Notes: generated from the sequence alone by a model not told the origin. Shown: positions 1 through 8,675, counted from the first letter of the stretch. The stretch: DNA of 64,000 bases from Betaproteobacteria bacterium HGW-Betaproteobacteria-22 (GCA_002842285.1 PHCJ01000014.1:57923-121922); one strand, 5' to 3'. Made by a program: numbers and translations.

Positions 1-442
1 TCTCACTCCCGCGCACGGCTTGTACAGCCGCTTCCAACGCAGCCTTGGTCAAGCCATTCTGTTTCAGCAGCTTTGCCGCCTCACCCTTATCATCCGCCAG
101 TGCCAGCAAAAACATCTCACTGGCAATGTAGGCATCTCCTCTTTTCTGCGCCAGTTTGTCTGTCACATTCAGCAGGTTATTCAGGTCACGAGAGATTGCA
201 ACTTCGCCGCCCGCATCCTGCGACTTTGGTAAATTGGCAATCGCAGCATTCAAACCGGCTTTAAGCTGATTGAGCTGTACCCCGGCACGCGCCAGCAATG
301 AGGCCGTGCCGCCGTCTTCCTGCTGTAGTAGTGCCTGCAATAAATGCTGGGGTTCAATCGAGGTGTTATCGGCACCTAATGCCAAACTTTGTGCATCACT
401 AATCGCCTGTTGAAACTTGGTGGTCAATTTATCAAAGCGCAT
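1..442 (-). CDS. clpB: ATP-dependent disaggregase ClpB, N-terminal part (runs off the window)
   Basis: The reverse strand reads MRFDKLTTKFQQAISDAQ, followed by the two-repeat Clp N-domain typical of ClpB (IEPQHLLQALLQQEDG, then a second half with NLLNVTDKLAQKRGD and YIASEMFLLALADD). Only about 147 codons are inside the window; the AAA+ modules lie beyond base 1. ClpB is a cytosolic hexameric ATPase that rescues aggregated proteins together with DnaK. The ATG at 440-442 has a good AGGAG ribosome site about 5 bases upstream. A sigma-32-like promoter lies just upstream, consistent with heat-shock control. The gene is divergent from ccoI. Confidence 0.93.
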   Translation of the reverse strand, partial: MRFDKLTTKFQQAISDAQSLALGADNTSIEPQHLLQALLQQEDGGTASLLARAGVQLNQLKAGLNAAIANLPKSQDAGGEVAISRDLNNLLNVTDKLAQKRGDAYIASEMFLLALADDKGEAAKLLKQNGLTKAALEAAVQAVRGSE

Positions 443-479
443 GTTGAGCTCCTAATTTTTAAATGTTGAATTGCAGTTA

Positions 480-506
480 ATATGAGGCAGCTTATGAAAT
501 TTTCAA
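480..506 (-). promoter_or_regulatory. Sigma-32 (heat-shock) type promoter of clpB
   Basis: Read on the minus strand there is TTGAAA (501-506), a 13-base spacer and CCTCATAT (480-487). This closely matches the RpoH consensus CTTGAAA-N11-16-CCCCATNT. It lies about 38 bases upstream of the clpB ATG. clpB is a classical RpoH target in enterobacteria; use of this site here is inferred from sequence only. Confidence 0.6.
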
Positions 507-594
507 TATATAATGAGAAACGTCACTCAAGTATTTTCATTATTAGTCCACACCAAGCCAATCATAGACCTAACGCGTTGTATGGAGTAGATTT

Positions 595-2910
595 TTGCTA
601 ACCGACACACCCACTGCGGATGCACCTTCCGGCAACCCTGCCTGGACCATTTTAGACTCAGAGGAGCAATGGCAGGCATTCAGCCAACCGGCAGAGCACC
701 AGACAGATACCGCACTGATCAAGTCCTCCTTATTGCTGGACGGGCTGCACTGTGCGGCTTGCTCGGGCATTATTGAGCAGGGTTTGCAAGCGGTTCCCGG
801 GGTGGTGAGTGCACGTGTCAGCATGTCAAAAAAGCGCGCCGTTGTGGTATGGTCGCCGGCAGTCACCGCCCCCTCCAAGCTGCTGACTGCAATACACGCG
901 CTGGGTTACACAGCCTATCCCGCCACGCAGCGTGAAGATGACGTGGCTGCGCTGAACAGGCAACGCCTGGTATTCTGGCGCTGGATGGTAGCGGGCTTTT
1001 GCATGATGCAAGTCATGATGTATGCCAGCCCAACCTACTTCACCGAGCCCGGTGAGATCTCTCCGGATATTCTGCATCTGCTCAACTGGGCATCTTGGCT
1101 GTTAAGTCTGCCCGTACTGATTTTTTCAAGCAACACTTTTTTCAGTAATGCCCTGCGCGATTTGAAACAAAAACAAATCAGCATGGATCTACCCGTTGCG
1201 CTGGGCATAATCATCACATTCATTGTGAGTTCTGCCGCAACCTTTGAACCTAACGGCTGGTGGGGAGACACGGTTTATTTTGACTCATTGACCATGTTCG
1301 TATTTTTTCTACTCTCCGCGCGCTTAGTTGAAGCAAAGCTGCACCGAAAAACGCTGGGGGCACTTGAAGGCCTAGTGAGCCGCATTCCCGACAGCACCGA
1401 AAAACAGAATATTGACGGATCATTTACCCGTGTTTTAAACAGCAGACTCAACATAGGCGATGTCGTCCGCGTGCAAATCGGCGAAGCGTTTCCTGCTGAC
1501 GGCAGAATCATTGCCGGCAGCACCAGTGCAGATGAATCCTTACTGACGGGGGAATCAACGCCAATTCAGAAAAATATTAATGATCAAGTCATTGCCGGCA
1601 GCTACAACCTGCGCCAACCCATACACATGGTGTTAGAAACGATTGGAGAATCTACAAAATATGGTCAGATTGTCAACCTGATCAACTACGCCGCAATTGA
1701 AAAACCCAGGCTTTCAAAAATTGCAGACCGTGTCGCGCGGCCATTTTTGATTTTTGTGATACTAAGTGCCGCGATTGCAGCTACGCTACTTTGGGATATT
1801 GATCACGGCCGCGCTCTGATGACGGCAGCAGCAGTGCTTATCGTCACCTGCCCCTGTGCGCTATCCCTTGCCACTCCTGCCGCCATGCTCGCCAGTGCCA
1901 GCGCCTTTGTCAAGCGCGGCATTCTCATTAAACGTCTTCAGGCCATTGAAAATATCGCGGATATTGACACAGTTATTTTTGATAAAACAGGCACACTCAC
2001 CGAAGATCATATTCAAGTTAAAAATATTACACACCACGCAGCACTTGACGCAGGCACTGCACTATCGCTAGCAGCGTTACTGGCACAACAATCCATGCAT
2101 CCAGTTTCCCGTGCAATCAGCAGCGCGCATCAAGCTCAGGCACTGCCGGCATTAAACTTGACGCTGGCGCATATTGAAGAAGTCGCAGGTGCGGGCATCA
2201 GTGCTAAAATCGCACAACATGGCGATAACCCGCTCCTGGATTTTGCCGGCACATCACTCAAGCTGGGCTCAGCGACCTTCTGCGACATACGCAATCACAG
2301 CGTCAGTGAACAACAAGTATTTTTAGCAAACGAAAACGGCTGGCTGGCCACCTTCACCTTACAAGAAGCGATTAAACAAAATGCAGCAGAAACAGTAGCT
2401 CAACTTGTCAATGCGGGCCTGCAAGTTGAACTCCTGTCAGGAGATAACTCAAGTGCCGTTGAAAAAACTGCCCAGGCCATTGGTATCAAAGCATTTCAAT
2501 CTGCATGCAGTCCAGAACAAAAACTGGCCAGACTACAATGCTTTAAAGCACAAAATAATAAAGTGCTTATGGTGGGTGATGGCCTAAATGACGGACCGAC
2601 CCTGGCCAGTGCACATGTATCCATCGCCATGGGGAAAGGCGTTCCTCTTACCTTGGCACATGCAGACTATATCTTTCTCAATGGCGATATCAGCCAGATA
2701 CCAGCGCTGATCACCCATGCAAAATACACCATGAAAATCATTAAGGAAAATATCGCATGGGCGATTATTTACAACATCATCAGCATCCCGCTCGCCTTTT
2801 TCGGGGTGTTATCTGCATGGCTTGCGGGGTTGGGTATGGCGATCAGTTCGCTTATCGTTGTTGCCAACGCCCTGCGCTTAACCAAGTTTACAAGTACAAA
2901 GGCTAAATAA
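595..2910 (+). CDS. ccoI: Copper-translocating P1B-type ATPase of the CcoI/FixI type
   Basis: A 771-residue membrane ATPase. An N-terminal metal-binding domain carries CxxC (C53, C56 in GLHCAACSG). Transmembrane helices follow, then the CPC transport motif at about 419-421, the phosphorylation loop DKTGT at about 463, and the GDGLND hinge at about 661. The family exports copper across the inner membrane; the CcoI members supply copper for cbb3 oxidase CuB. That role fits the overlapping ccoS and the ccoNOQP genes about 10 kb downstream. The chosen start is a TTG with GGAG upstream (about 583-586); no ATG lies nearby in frame. CopA-type copper detoxification is the alternative, but the ccoS partner argues against it. 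Confidence 0.9.
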   Translation: MLTDTPTADAPSGNPAWTILDSEEQWQAFSQPAEHQTDTALIKSSLLLDGLHCAACSGIIEQGLQAVPGVVSARVSMSKKRAVVVWSPAVTAPSKLLTAIHALGYTAYPATQREDDVAALNRQRLVFWRWMVAGFCMMQVMMYASPTYFTEPGEISPDILHLLNWASWLLSLPVLIFSSNTFFSNALRDLKQKQISMDLPVALGIIITFIVSSAATFEPNGWWGDTVYFDSLTMFVFFLLSARLVEAKLHRKTLGALEGLVSRIPDSTEKQNIDGSFTRVLNSRLNIGDVVRVQIGEAFPADGRIIAGSTSADESLLTGESTPIQKNINDQVIAGSYNLRQPIHMVLETIGESTKYGQIVNLINYAAIEKPRLSKIADRVARPFLIFVILSAAIAATLLWDIDHGRALMTAAAVLIVTCPCALSLATPAAMLASASAFVKRGILIKRLQAIENIADIDTVIFDKTGTLTEDHIQVKNITHHAALDAGTALSLAALLAQQSMHPVSRAISSAHQAQALPALNLTLAHIEEVAGAGISAKIAQHGDNPLLDFAGTSLKLGSATFCDIRNHSVSEQQVFLANENGWLATFTLQEAIKQNAAETVAQLVNAGLQVELLSGDNSSAVEKTAQAIGIKAFQSACSPEQKLARLQCFKAQNNKVLMVGDGLNDGPTLASAHVSIAMGKGVPLTLAHADYIFLNGDISQIPALITHAKYTMKIIKENIAWAIIYNIISIPLAFFGVLSAWLAGLGMAISSLIVVANALRLTKFTSTKAK

Positions 2911-3050
2911 TGGACATTCTATTCATTCTGATCCCTCTCTCGGTCATTTTGGCTATTTTTATTCTGGCAGGGCTATGGTGGGCAATTTACCGCGGCCAAT
3001 TTGAAGATATTGAAGATGAGGGCAAACGCATTCTAGAAGATGATGATTAA
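2910..3050 (+). CDS. ccoS: cbb3 oxidase assembly protein CcoS
   Basis: A 46-residue protein beginning MDILFILIPLSVILAIFI. One N-terminal transmembrane helix is followed by WWAIYRGQFEDIEDEGKRIL and an acidic tail. This is the standard CcoS layout: a single helix, a conserved aromatic/Gln-Phe-(Glu/Asp)-Asp stretch and a DD-rich end. CcoS is needed for cofactor insertion into cbb3 oxidase. Its ATG overlaps the ccoI stop (TAATG), indicating translational coupling. Confidence 0.9.
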   Translation: MDILFILIPLSVILAIFILAGLWWAIYRGQFEDIEDEGKRILEDDD

Positions 3051-3137
3051 TTTTTTCATTTTAAATCCCACACCCCAGTCATTTAGCCCCACCACAGTAT
3101 AGCCTGCTCCTGCCCGACAAGTGCAACCAACGCATTG

Positions 3138-3159
3138 TTGACCCAGATTTTCCATGATG
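3138..3159 (+). repeat. Copy of the TTAACCCAGATTTTCCAT repeat family
   Basis: The sequence TTGACCCAGATTTTCCAT differs by one base from the left end of the 18161-18310 element. It continues into a small hairpin (CCATGAT at 3152-3158 with ATCATGG at 3167-3173). No gene is recognised in the surrounding 3051-3610 stretch; a 66-codon minus-strand open frame at 3079-3279 has no recognisable product and overlaps this repeat. Confidence 0.6.
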
Positions 3160-3280
3160 ACGCGAAATCATGGCGAGGCGGTTTTTGAGGTGGTTTTGTG
3201 GCTTATGAGGCGCCCATAGCTGGCTATAGACGACAAATAAACTGCAAAAATAACCAAAAACAGCCGCCAGCATTCGCAAG

Positions 3281-3370
3281 ACCGTAAAGGTTCCCCGCAG
3301 AATATATCAGCCTAACCGTAAAGGTCATCGCCACCAATCCAGTGTTGCTAAAGCAACAAGACTGGTGCGA
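3281..3370 (+). repeat. Hairpin-forming intergenic repeat, copy 1
   Basis: ACCGTAAAGGT occurs twice (3281-3291 and 3315-3325). The second copy begins a segment that aligns with 48906-48957 through AACCGT, ATCgCCACCAATC, GTTGC, AAAGCAA and CTGGTG. Here it folds as CCAGT (3339-3343), GTTGC (3344-3348), loop TAAA, GCAAC (3353-3357) and ACTGG (3361-3365). It could be a degenerate mobile element or a structured RNA. Confidence 0.5.
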
Positions 3371-3542
3371 AAAGCAGACTATTCATGCCTGATAAGATTA
3401 AAAATCCACCTAGTGAAAAATCCCTTAATAGAAAATATTAGTTGAGCAAGACATATTCGTAAAATAATAAGAATATTTCAATATGTTTCAGACTTGTAAC
3501 AAAATGCTTGAGGCGTTAATTGTTTTGTGTTAGCGTTTCATG

Positions 3543-3559
3543 TGCGTCAAATTGACGCA
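3543..3559. promoter_or_regulatory. 17-bp palindrome upstream of the aa3 oxidase operon, RegA/PrrA-like
   Basis: TGCGTCAAATTGACGCA is a perfect 8-1-8 palindrome 51 bases before the DUF2244 start. Its core GCGTC-N5-GACGC fits the half-site pattern GCGNC-Nx-GNCGC described for RegA/PrrA-type redox response regulators, which control oxidase genes. Assignment to that regulator is inference; the palindrome itself is unambiguous. Confidence 0.4.
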
Positions 3560-3610
3560 TGTGAATTTGTGTTAGTCGATCATCAATAATATTAAATTTC
3601 TGGATGATGT

Positions 3611-4075
3611 ATGACTGTTTCAGATGCGAATGGCAAGCTACTAGTTGCAAAGCCAAGCAACTCATTGTCACCAATTGGCTATGTTTGGCTCTTTATGAGC
3701 ATTGCTGCCATAAATGCCACTGCTGCTGTAGGTTTTGCTTTGGCAGGCGCATGGCTTGTGTTGCCTTTTGCGGGACTGGAGTTACTCGCATTTGGATCTG
3801 CATTGGTCATTACATATCTGCATCATGACGATTACGAAAGTATCGCGATCACTGATGATGTTGTTGTGATTCAGAAACACAGCTATAAAAACTTTGAAAA
3901 ATTCACATTTCAACGTTATTGGGCAAAGGTAACCTTGCGCCAAGCCCTGGATGGTGCAAACGCCATTTTCATCGGCTCGCATGGCAAAGAAGTGGAGTTT
4001 GGCAGTCGTTTTATTATCAAAGAAGAGCGAGCAATCATCGCCGAACAACTTAAGCAACAATTAAAAATCATCTAA
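3611..4075 (+). CDS. DUF2244 family membrane protein
   Basis: A 154-residue protein. Two hydrophobic segments (about 22-46 and 49-69) are followed by a soluble C-terminal half containing DDYESIAITDDVVVIQK, FQRYWAKV and IFIGSHGKEVEFG. This is the DUF2244 layout: a paired N-terminal helix hairpin and a small beta-rich domain with a conserved Trp. Genes of this family commonly precede coxB in proteobacteria; the molecular role is unknown. It sits 23 bases before coxB and is probably the first gene of the aa3 oxidase operon. Confidence 0.75.
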   Translation: MTVSDANGKLLVAKPSNSLSPIGYVWLFMSIAAINATAAVGFALAGAWLVLPFAGLELLAFGSALVITYLHHDDYESIAITDDVVVIQKHSYKNFEKFTFQRYWAKVTLRQALDGANAIFIGSHGKEVEFGSRFIIKEERAIIAEQLKQQLKII

Positions 4076-4098
4076 TCGCTTTTGTTTAGGGAGAAAGT

Positions 4099-5313
4099 AT
4101 GTTGAAGCAAGCAATCAGAAACTTAAGTTTAAGCCTGTTTTTCTTACTCACGTCACCGCGAGTATTTGCCCAATATAGCTGGAACTTCCCTGAACCAGTC
4201 ACTCCCATGGCGCTAGACACTTTGCATGTGCACAATAAATTCATGCTGATTGTAGCCGCGATTTTCATCGTGGTACTTGCCATCATGATTTATTCTCTGA
4301 TTAAACACCGCAAAAGCGTTGGCCATCAAGCGGTCGCAGACAAAGCACCGTCTACAGCAGTCGAAATCTTCTGGACACTGATACCCTTCGCAATTTTACT
4401 GCTGATTGACTTTGTCATCATGGGCATTCCCGCTTACCACAGCGTAGTGATGATGGAAGACACCAGAAATGAATCTGATATGGTACTTAAAGTCACAGGA
4501 TCGCAATGGCGTTGGCAGTATGAGTATATGGGCAACACCGAAAAAGGCAACCAGAACGGTCTTGAAGATGCCAAAGGCATTAAATTTGTCAGCAATTTAT
4601 CCACGCCTCAAGAGCAAATGGATGGCACGATCACACCTGTAAACGATCCGGAGCGTCCCTACCTGCTCGATGTAGACAACCGCTTGGTGTTGCCGGTTGG
4701 CGCCAAGGTGCGCATCCTCATGACGTCCACCGATGTACTACACAATTGGTGGGTGCCGCAGTTTGGTTCTTCTCGTCTTGCGGTACCCGGCTTTATTCGT
4801 GAAACATGGGTACAAGTTGACAAGGCTGGCACCTATCGCGGGCAATGTAAGGAGCTATGCGGCAAAGGACATGGCTATATGCCAGTGGTAGTCGATGCGT
4901 TGCCTAAAGAAGAATACAAAGCATGGGTTGTCGCCCAAAAAGAGGCAATCTCGGAGGCTTCAGCAGGCGCGGATAAAGAATGGACAAAAGAGGACCTGAT
5001 AGCACAAGGCAAGATTGTGTATGAGAAAAACTGCGCAGTCTGTCACCAGGTATCAGGCGCAGGGTTGCCACCTGCATTTCCTGCAATTACCGGCAGCAAA
5101 ATCAGCAACTCGCCAATTTTTGGTGAAGATGGCAAATACCTGCCAGATAGCCACCTGGACCGTGTCCTTAACGGAATACGCGTCATGCCTGCATGGAAGG
5201 CTGTGTTAAATGACACCGAAATAGCCGCAGTCATCACCTACGAGCGTAACGCACTTGGAAACAGCGTCGGTGATGTCGTTCAACCTGCGCAAGTTAAAGC
5301 TGCGCGTCAATAA
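4099..5313 (+). CDS. coxB: Cytochrome c oxidase subunit II fused to cytochrome c (aa3/caa3 type)
   Basis: A 404-residue exported subunit. A signal peptide ends near AQYSW. Two transmembrane helices (about 49-70 and 91-112) lead to the cupredoxin domain with the CuA signature GQCKELCGKGHGYM (C250, C254). A C-terminal class I cytochrome c domain follows with CAVCH (C312, C315, H316) and a likely Met axial ligand in RVMPAW. It accepts electrons from cytochrome c and passes them via CuA to subunit I; the fused haem marks a caa3-like enzyme. AGGGAG upstream supports the ATG. Confidence 0.95.
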   Translation: MLKQAIRNLSLSLFFLLTSPRVFAQYSWNFPEPVTPMALDTLHVHNKFMLIVAAIFIVVLAIMIYSLIKHRKSVGHQAVADKAPSTAVEIFWTLIPFAILLLIDFVIMGIPAYHSVVMMEDTRNESDMVLKVTGSQWRWQYEYMGNTEKGNQNGLEDAKGIKFVSNLSTPQEQMDGTITPVNDPERPYLLDVDNRLVLPVGAKVRILMTSTDVLHNWWVPQFGSSRLAVPGFIRETWVQVDKAGTYRGQCKELCGKGHGYMPVVVDALPKEEYKAWVVAQKEAISEASAGADKEWTKEDLIAQGKIVYEKNCAVCHQVSGAGLPPAFPAITGSKISNSPIFGEDGKYLPDSHLDRVLNGIRVMPAWKAVLNDTEIAAVITYERNALGNSVGDVVQPAQVKAARQ

Positions 5314-5339
5314 TTACAAGTTAGCTACAGGAGAAAATT

Positions 5340-6932
5340 ATGAGTACAACAGCAGTCGCACATCATGATGAGCATGCGGCCCACCCTACGGGCATCATGC
5401 GCTGGCTAACCACAACCAACCATAAAGACATTGGTACAATGTACCTAACATTCTCGCTTATTATGTTTTTGGTGGGTGGTTGTATGATTTTAGGTATACG
5501 CGCTGAACTGTTCCAGCCTGGCCTGCAACTAATGAAACCCGATTTTTTTAATCAGTTAATTGGCGTGCATGCACTGATTATGATCTTTGCAGCTCTCATG
5601 CCAGCTGCCACCGGCTTTGCCAACTGGATGATTCCATTGCAGATCGGAGCTCCGGACATGGCGTTACCGCGTTTGAATAACTGGGGATTCTGGCTACTGC
5701 CTCCCTCTGCAATTTTATTAACCCTGCCTTTTACGCTAGCCTTATTCGGCATTGGTGATGGCGCATTGGCAACGGGCTGGACATTTTATCCTCCGCTATC
5801 AATACAAGGTGGCATTGGCGTGGATTTTGCGATTTTCGCTGTCCACTTGCTAGGCATTTCATCCGTATTGGGCTCCATTAACATTATCGTTACGTTATTT
5901 AACATGCGCGCACCAGGCATGACCTTAATGAAAATGCCGATGTTCGCATGGGGCTGGCTCATCACGGCTTTCTTACTGATTGCCACAATCCCGGTACTGG
6001 CGGGGGCTGTGACCATGCTGTTGACTGACCGCCACTTTGGGACGCATTTCTTTGATGCAGCAGGCGGTGGCGACCCGATTCTATTTCAACACTTATTCTG
6101 GTTTTTCGGCCACCCTGAAGTCTACATTCTGCTATTACCTGTATGGGGATTTATTCCGCAAATACTACAGACATTTTCTCGTAAACCGATGTATGGCTAC
6201 AAAGCGCAGGTATACTCATTCTGGGCGATTGGTGCCTTATCCGTCGTGGTCTGGGCGCATCACTTCTTCACTGCAGGGATGCCTGTACCCGCGCTACTTT
6301 ACTTCATGTATAGTACTATGGCCATTTCATTGCCATTGGCAGTATTATTCTTCTGCTGGATCAAAACAATGTGGCGTGGCTCAATGAGCTTTGAAACACC
6401 CATGTTATTTACCGTAGGCTGGATCATCCTGTTCGGCATTGGCGGCTTAACGGGCTTGGTTCTGGCCGACGTTGCAGCAGATGCCCAATACCACAACAGC
6501 TACTTTGTGGTCGCACACTTCCACTACACATTGTTTGCGGGTGGCATTATGGGCATTATGGCTGGCGTGTACTACTGGCTACCCAAAATGACAGGTCACA
6601 TGTACAACGAAAAACTAGGAAAATTACATTTCTGGTTGACAGCCATTTCATTCAACCTGACCTTTATCCCGCAATTTTTTCTAGGCTTGGCAGGTATGCC
6701 TCGCCGCATACCGGATTACGCATTGCAATTTGCCGAGTTCAACATGATTTCGTCCATTGCAGCGTTTGTGCTCGGTTTATCACAACTCATTTTTGTATAT
6801 AACATCATCAGCACAATCAAAGGCGGCAAAAAAGCAAGCGATCAGGTATGGGAAGGCGCAGAAGGCTTGGAATGGACGCTGTCCTCCCCTCCGCCATACC
6901 ATAGCTTCTCCGAGCAACCCATTGTCAAATAA
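5340..6932 (+). CDS. coxA: Cytochrome c oxidase subunit I (haem a/a3-CuB catalytic subunit)
   Basis: A 530-residue polytopic protein of about twelve helices. Diagnostic motifs include TTNHKDIGTMY at the N-terminus, FWFFGHPEVYILLLP (CuB His and the Tyr cross-link region, near 252-266), WAHHFFTAGMP, and VVAHFHYTLFAGG, which holds the haem a3 and haem a histidines. It reduces O2 to water and pumps protons in the inner membrane. It follows coxB by 26 bases with GGAG before the ATG. Confidence 0.97.
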   Translation: MSTTAVAHHDEHAAHPTGIMRWLTTTNHKDIGTMYLTFSLIMFLVGGCMILGIRAELFQPGLQLMKPDFFNQLIGVHALIMIFAALMPAATGFANWMIPLQIGAPDMALPRLNNWGFWLLPPSAILLTLPFTLALFGIGDGALATGWTFYPPLSIQGGIGVDFAIFAVHLLGISSVLGSINIIVTLFNMRAPGMTLMKMPMFAWGWLITAFLLIATIPVLAGAVTMLLTDRHFGTHFFDAAGGGDPILFQHLFWFFGHPEVYILLLPVWGFIPQILQTFSRKPMYGYKAQVYSFWAIGALSVVVWAHHFFTAGMPVPALLYFMYSTMAISLPLAVLFFCWIKTMWRGSMSFETPMLFTVGWIILFGIGGLTGLVLADVAADAQYHNSYFVVAHFHYTLFAGGIMGIMAGVYYWLPKMTGHMYNEKLGKLHFWLTAISFNLTFIPQFFLGLAGMPRRIPDYALQFAEFNMISSIAAFVLGLSQLIFVYNIISTIKGGKKASDQVWEGAEGLEWTLSSPPPYHSFSEQPIVK

Positions 6933-6977
6933 GGTAAAAAAATGGTGGCGCCATAGCAAAAGCGCCATCCTGAATAT

Positions 6978-7088
6978 ATGGAACAAAAAAAGTCAGCAAG
7001 ACAGCGTAGAAATAGACAAACGGCAATCGTGTTAGCGCTCATTGCCTTTGTTTGGTACCTGGCATCAATACTGATGTTATGGAAATAG
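6978..7088 (+). CDS. Small cytochrome oxidase assembly-type membrane protein (36 aa)
   Basis: A short frame encodes MEQKKSARQRRNRQTAIVLA and then one hydrophobic helix ending WKstop. A basic N-terminus plus a single helix, placed exactly between coxA and ctaG, matches the tiny 'cytochrome oxidase small assembly protein' often annotated at this spot in betaproteobacteria. No clear ribosome site is visible, so coupling with coxA/ctaG is possible. Identification rests on position and topology more than on sequence signature. Confidence 0.55.
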   Translation: MEQKKSARQRRNRQTAIVLALIAFVWYLASILMLWK

Positions 7089-7101
7089 GCACAGGCACAT
7101 C

Positions 7102-7680
7102 ATGTCAAGCCAAGAAGAGTCAAGCCATAATGAATCACTAAGTGCCGACGAGATCAGGTCTGCGGCGAACAGGCGGCTGGGATTCAAAATGGCCTGGATA
7201 GTATTGGGGTCGTTGTTATTCGCGTTCTCACTGGTACCACTCTACAATGTTTTGTGCACAGTTACGGGACTTAATGGTAAAACGAATGATACAGCGACAA
7301 CGCTAAATGATACTAAAGTAGATACAACACGCTGGGTAACCGTACAGTTTACTTCAAGCACGATGCCCGGCCTGGGATGGAACTTTCAACCCAAGCAGGC
7401 AAGCTTAAAAGTGCGGCCTGGTCAAGTTGAAACAGCATTATTTGAAGCAAAGAACATAACGAGCCAGGTAGTAAGCGGGCGAGCCGTGCCAAGCGTTACT
7501 CCCGGTGTTGCTGCAAGCCATTTAAAAAAAATTGAATGCTTTTGTTTTCAAAAACAGGCATTAAACCCGGGTGAAACAAAAGTAATGCCCTTACGTTTTT
7601 TTGTAAGCCCGGACATACCTGATGATATAAAAGAAATGACATTGTCATACGCTTTCTTTAGCGTAGAGAATGCGCAATAA
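7102..7680 (+). CDS. ctaG: Cytochrome c oxidase assembly protein CtaG (Cox11 family)
   Basis: A 192-residue protein. A cytosolic N-terminus and one transmembrane helix (about 30-50) end in the conserved LYNVLCTVTGLNGKT. An Ig-like periplasmic domain follows with the copper-binding pair ECFCFQKQ (C146, C148) and FFVSPDIP near the end. Cox11/CtaG delivers copper to CuB of subunit I. It stands between coxA and coxC, the usual position in this operon. Confidence 0.95.
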   Translation: MSSQEESSHNESLSADEIRSAANRRLGFKMAWIVLGSLLFAFSLVPLYNVLCTVTGLNGKTNDTATTLNDTKVDTTRWVTVQFTSSTMPGLGWNFQPKQASLKVRPGQVETALFEAKNITSQVVSGRAVPSVTPGVAASHLKKIECFCFQKQALNPGETKVMPLRFFVSPDIPDDIKEMTLSYAFFSVENAQ

Positions 7681-7734
7681 GGTAGGAAGTATCTAAAAGC
7701 AATCTAGTTAAATAATGTAATGGGGAGCTTCTGC

Positions 7735-8640
7735 ATGACTACACACTCTAACAACCACTACTTTGTGCCACATGGTGCAATATATCCTGTCATCCTGTCG
7801 CTAGGCCTGCTCATCCTGGCCTCTGGCTTCATATTTAGTGTGGCCACCGACACCAATAAAGATTTGGGCTACCTACAAAACCTGGGCGTATGGATGATGT
7901 ATGCGGGTGCTGCTGTCATTACCCTCATGACCTTCAAATGGCTTAGCAGTGTAGTATCAGAAAGCATAACGGGACAATACAAGAAATGGGAGGACAAATC
8001 CTTTCGCATCGGTATGATTGTATTTATCTGTTCGGAGGTCGCATTCTTTGCTGCGTTTTTTGGAGCACTGTTTTATATGCGCATTATTTCAGTACCCGAC
8101 CTAGCTAGCTTTGACCCGCTATTCACGCCCTATAAAGACTTTCTAGGCACATGGCCTTCAGTCGGCCCCGGCGGTGTAGTGCTGGGCACCGAATACAACC
8201 CCGGCAAACTCACCCCTATGGGAGCATGGGGATTGCCTGCAATAAACACCGCCTTGCTTTTAACTTCAGGTGCCACCATCACTTGGGCGCATTGGGGTTT
8301 ACTAAGAGACAATCGCAAGCAATTGATATTGGGGCTATTTCTAACGGTCGCCCTGGGCACAGCATTCTTGATTTGCCAAGCATTCGAATATCATGAGGCC
8401 TATACAGAAATGGGATTAACATTAGGTAGCGGCGCTTATGGGGCAACTTTTTTCATGCTGACGGGTTTTCACGGCTTTCACGTCACTTTAGGCACTATCA
8501 TGCTTATTGTGATTTTATTACGCTCCATAAAGGGACACTTCTCAGCGAGCAATCATTTTGGGTTTGAAGGTGTAGCCTGGTATTGGCATTTTGTAGATGT
8601 GGTATGGCTTGGGTTATTTATATTTGTTTACTGGCTATAA
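7735..8640 (+). CDS. coxC: Cytochrome c oxidase subunit III
   Basis: About 301 residues with seven predicted helices. It carries the subunit III signatures FICSEVAFFAAFFGALFY, QAFEYHEA (the conserved membrane Glu), GFHGFHVTLGTI and a C-terminal WHFVDVVWLGLF. An in-frame ATG also occurs at 7720, but GGGGAG at 7721-7726 is ideally spaced for the ATG at 7735, which gives MTTHSNNHYF, so I choose the latter. Subunit III stabilises the catalytic core. A strong terminator follows. Confidence 0.95.
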   Translation: MTTHSNNHYFVPHGAIYPVILSLGLLILASGFIFSVATDTNKDLGYLQNLGVWMMYAGAAVITLMTFKWLSSVVSESITGQYKKWEDKSFRIGMIVFICSEVAFFAAFFGALFYMRIISVPDLASFDPLFTPYKDFLGTWPSVGPGGVVLGTEYNPGKLTPMGAWGLPAINTALLLTSGATITWAHWGLLRDNRKQLILGLFLTVALGTAFLICQAFEYHEAYTEMGLTLGSGAYGATFFMLTGFHGFHVTLGTIMLIVILLRSIKGHFSASNHFGFEGVAWYWHFVDVVWLGLFIFVYWL

Positions 8641-8651
8641 TCACAAAAAAA

Positions 8652-8675
8652 GGCGATGCATCAGCATCGCCTTTT
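8652..8675 (+). terminator. Rho-independent terminator after coxC
   Basis: GGCGATGC (8652-8659), loop ATCA, GCATCGCC (8664-8671), then TTTTC. The perfect 8-bp GC-rich stem with a T-tract closes the aa3 operon. An A-run upstream suggests partial bidirectional function for the convergent DUF2909 gene. Confidence 0.88.

Noticed and set aside
3079..3279. 66-codon minus-strand frame after ccoS
   Set aside because: No recognisable family and no ribosome site, and it lies across repeat sequence; probably a chance frame within the repeat.
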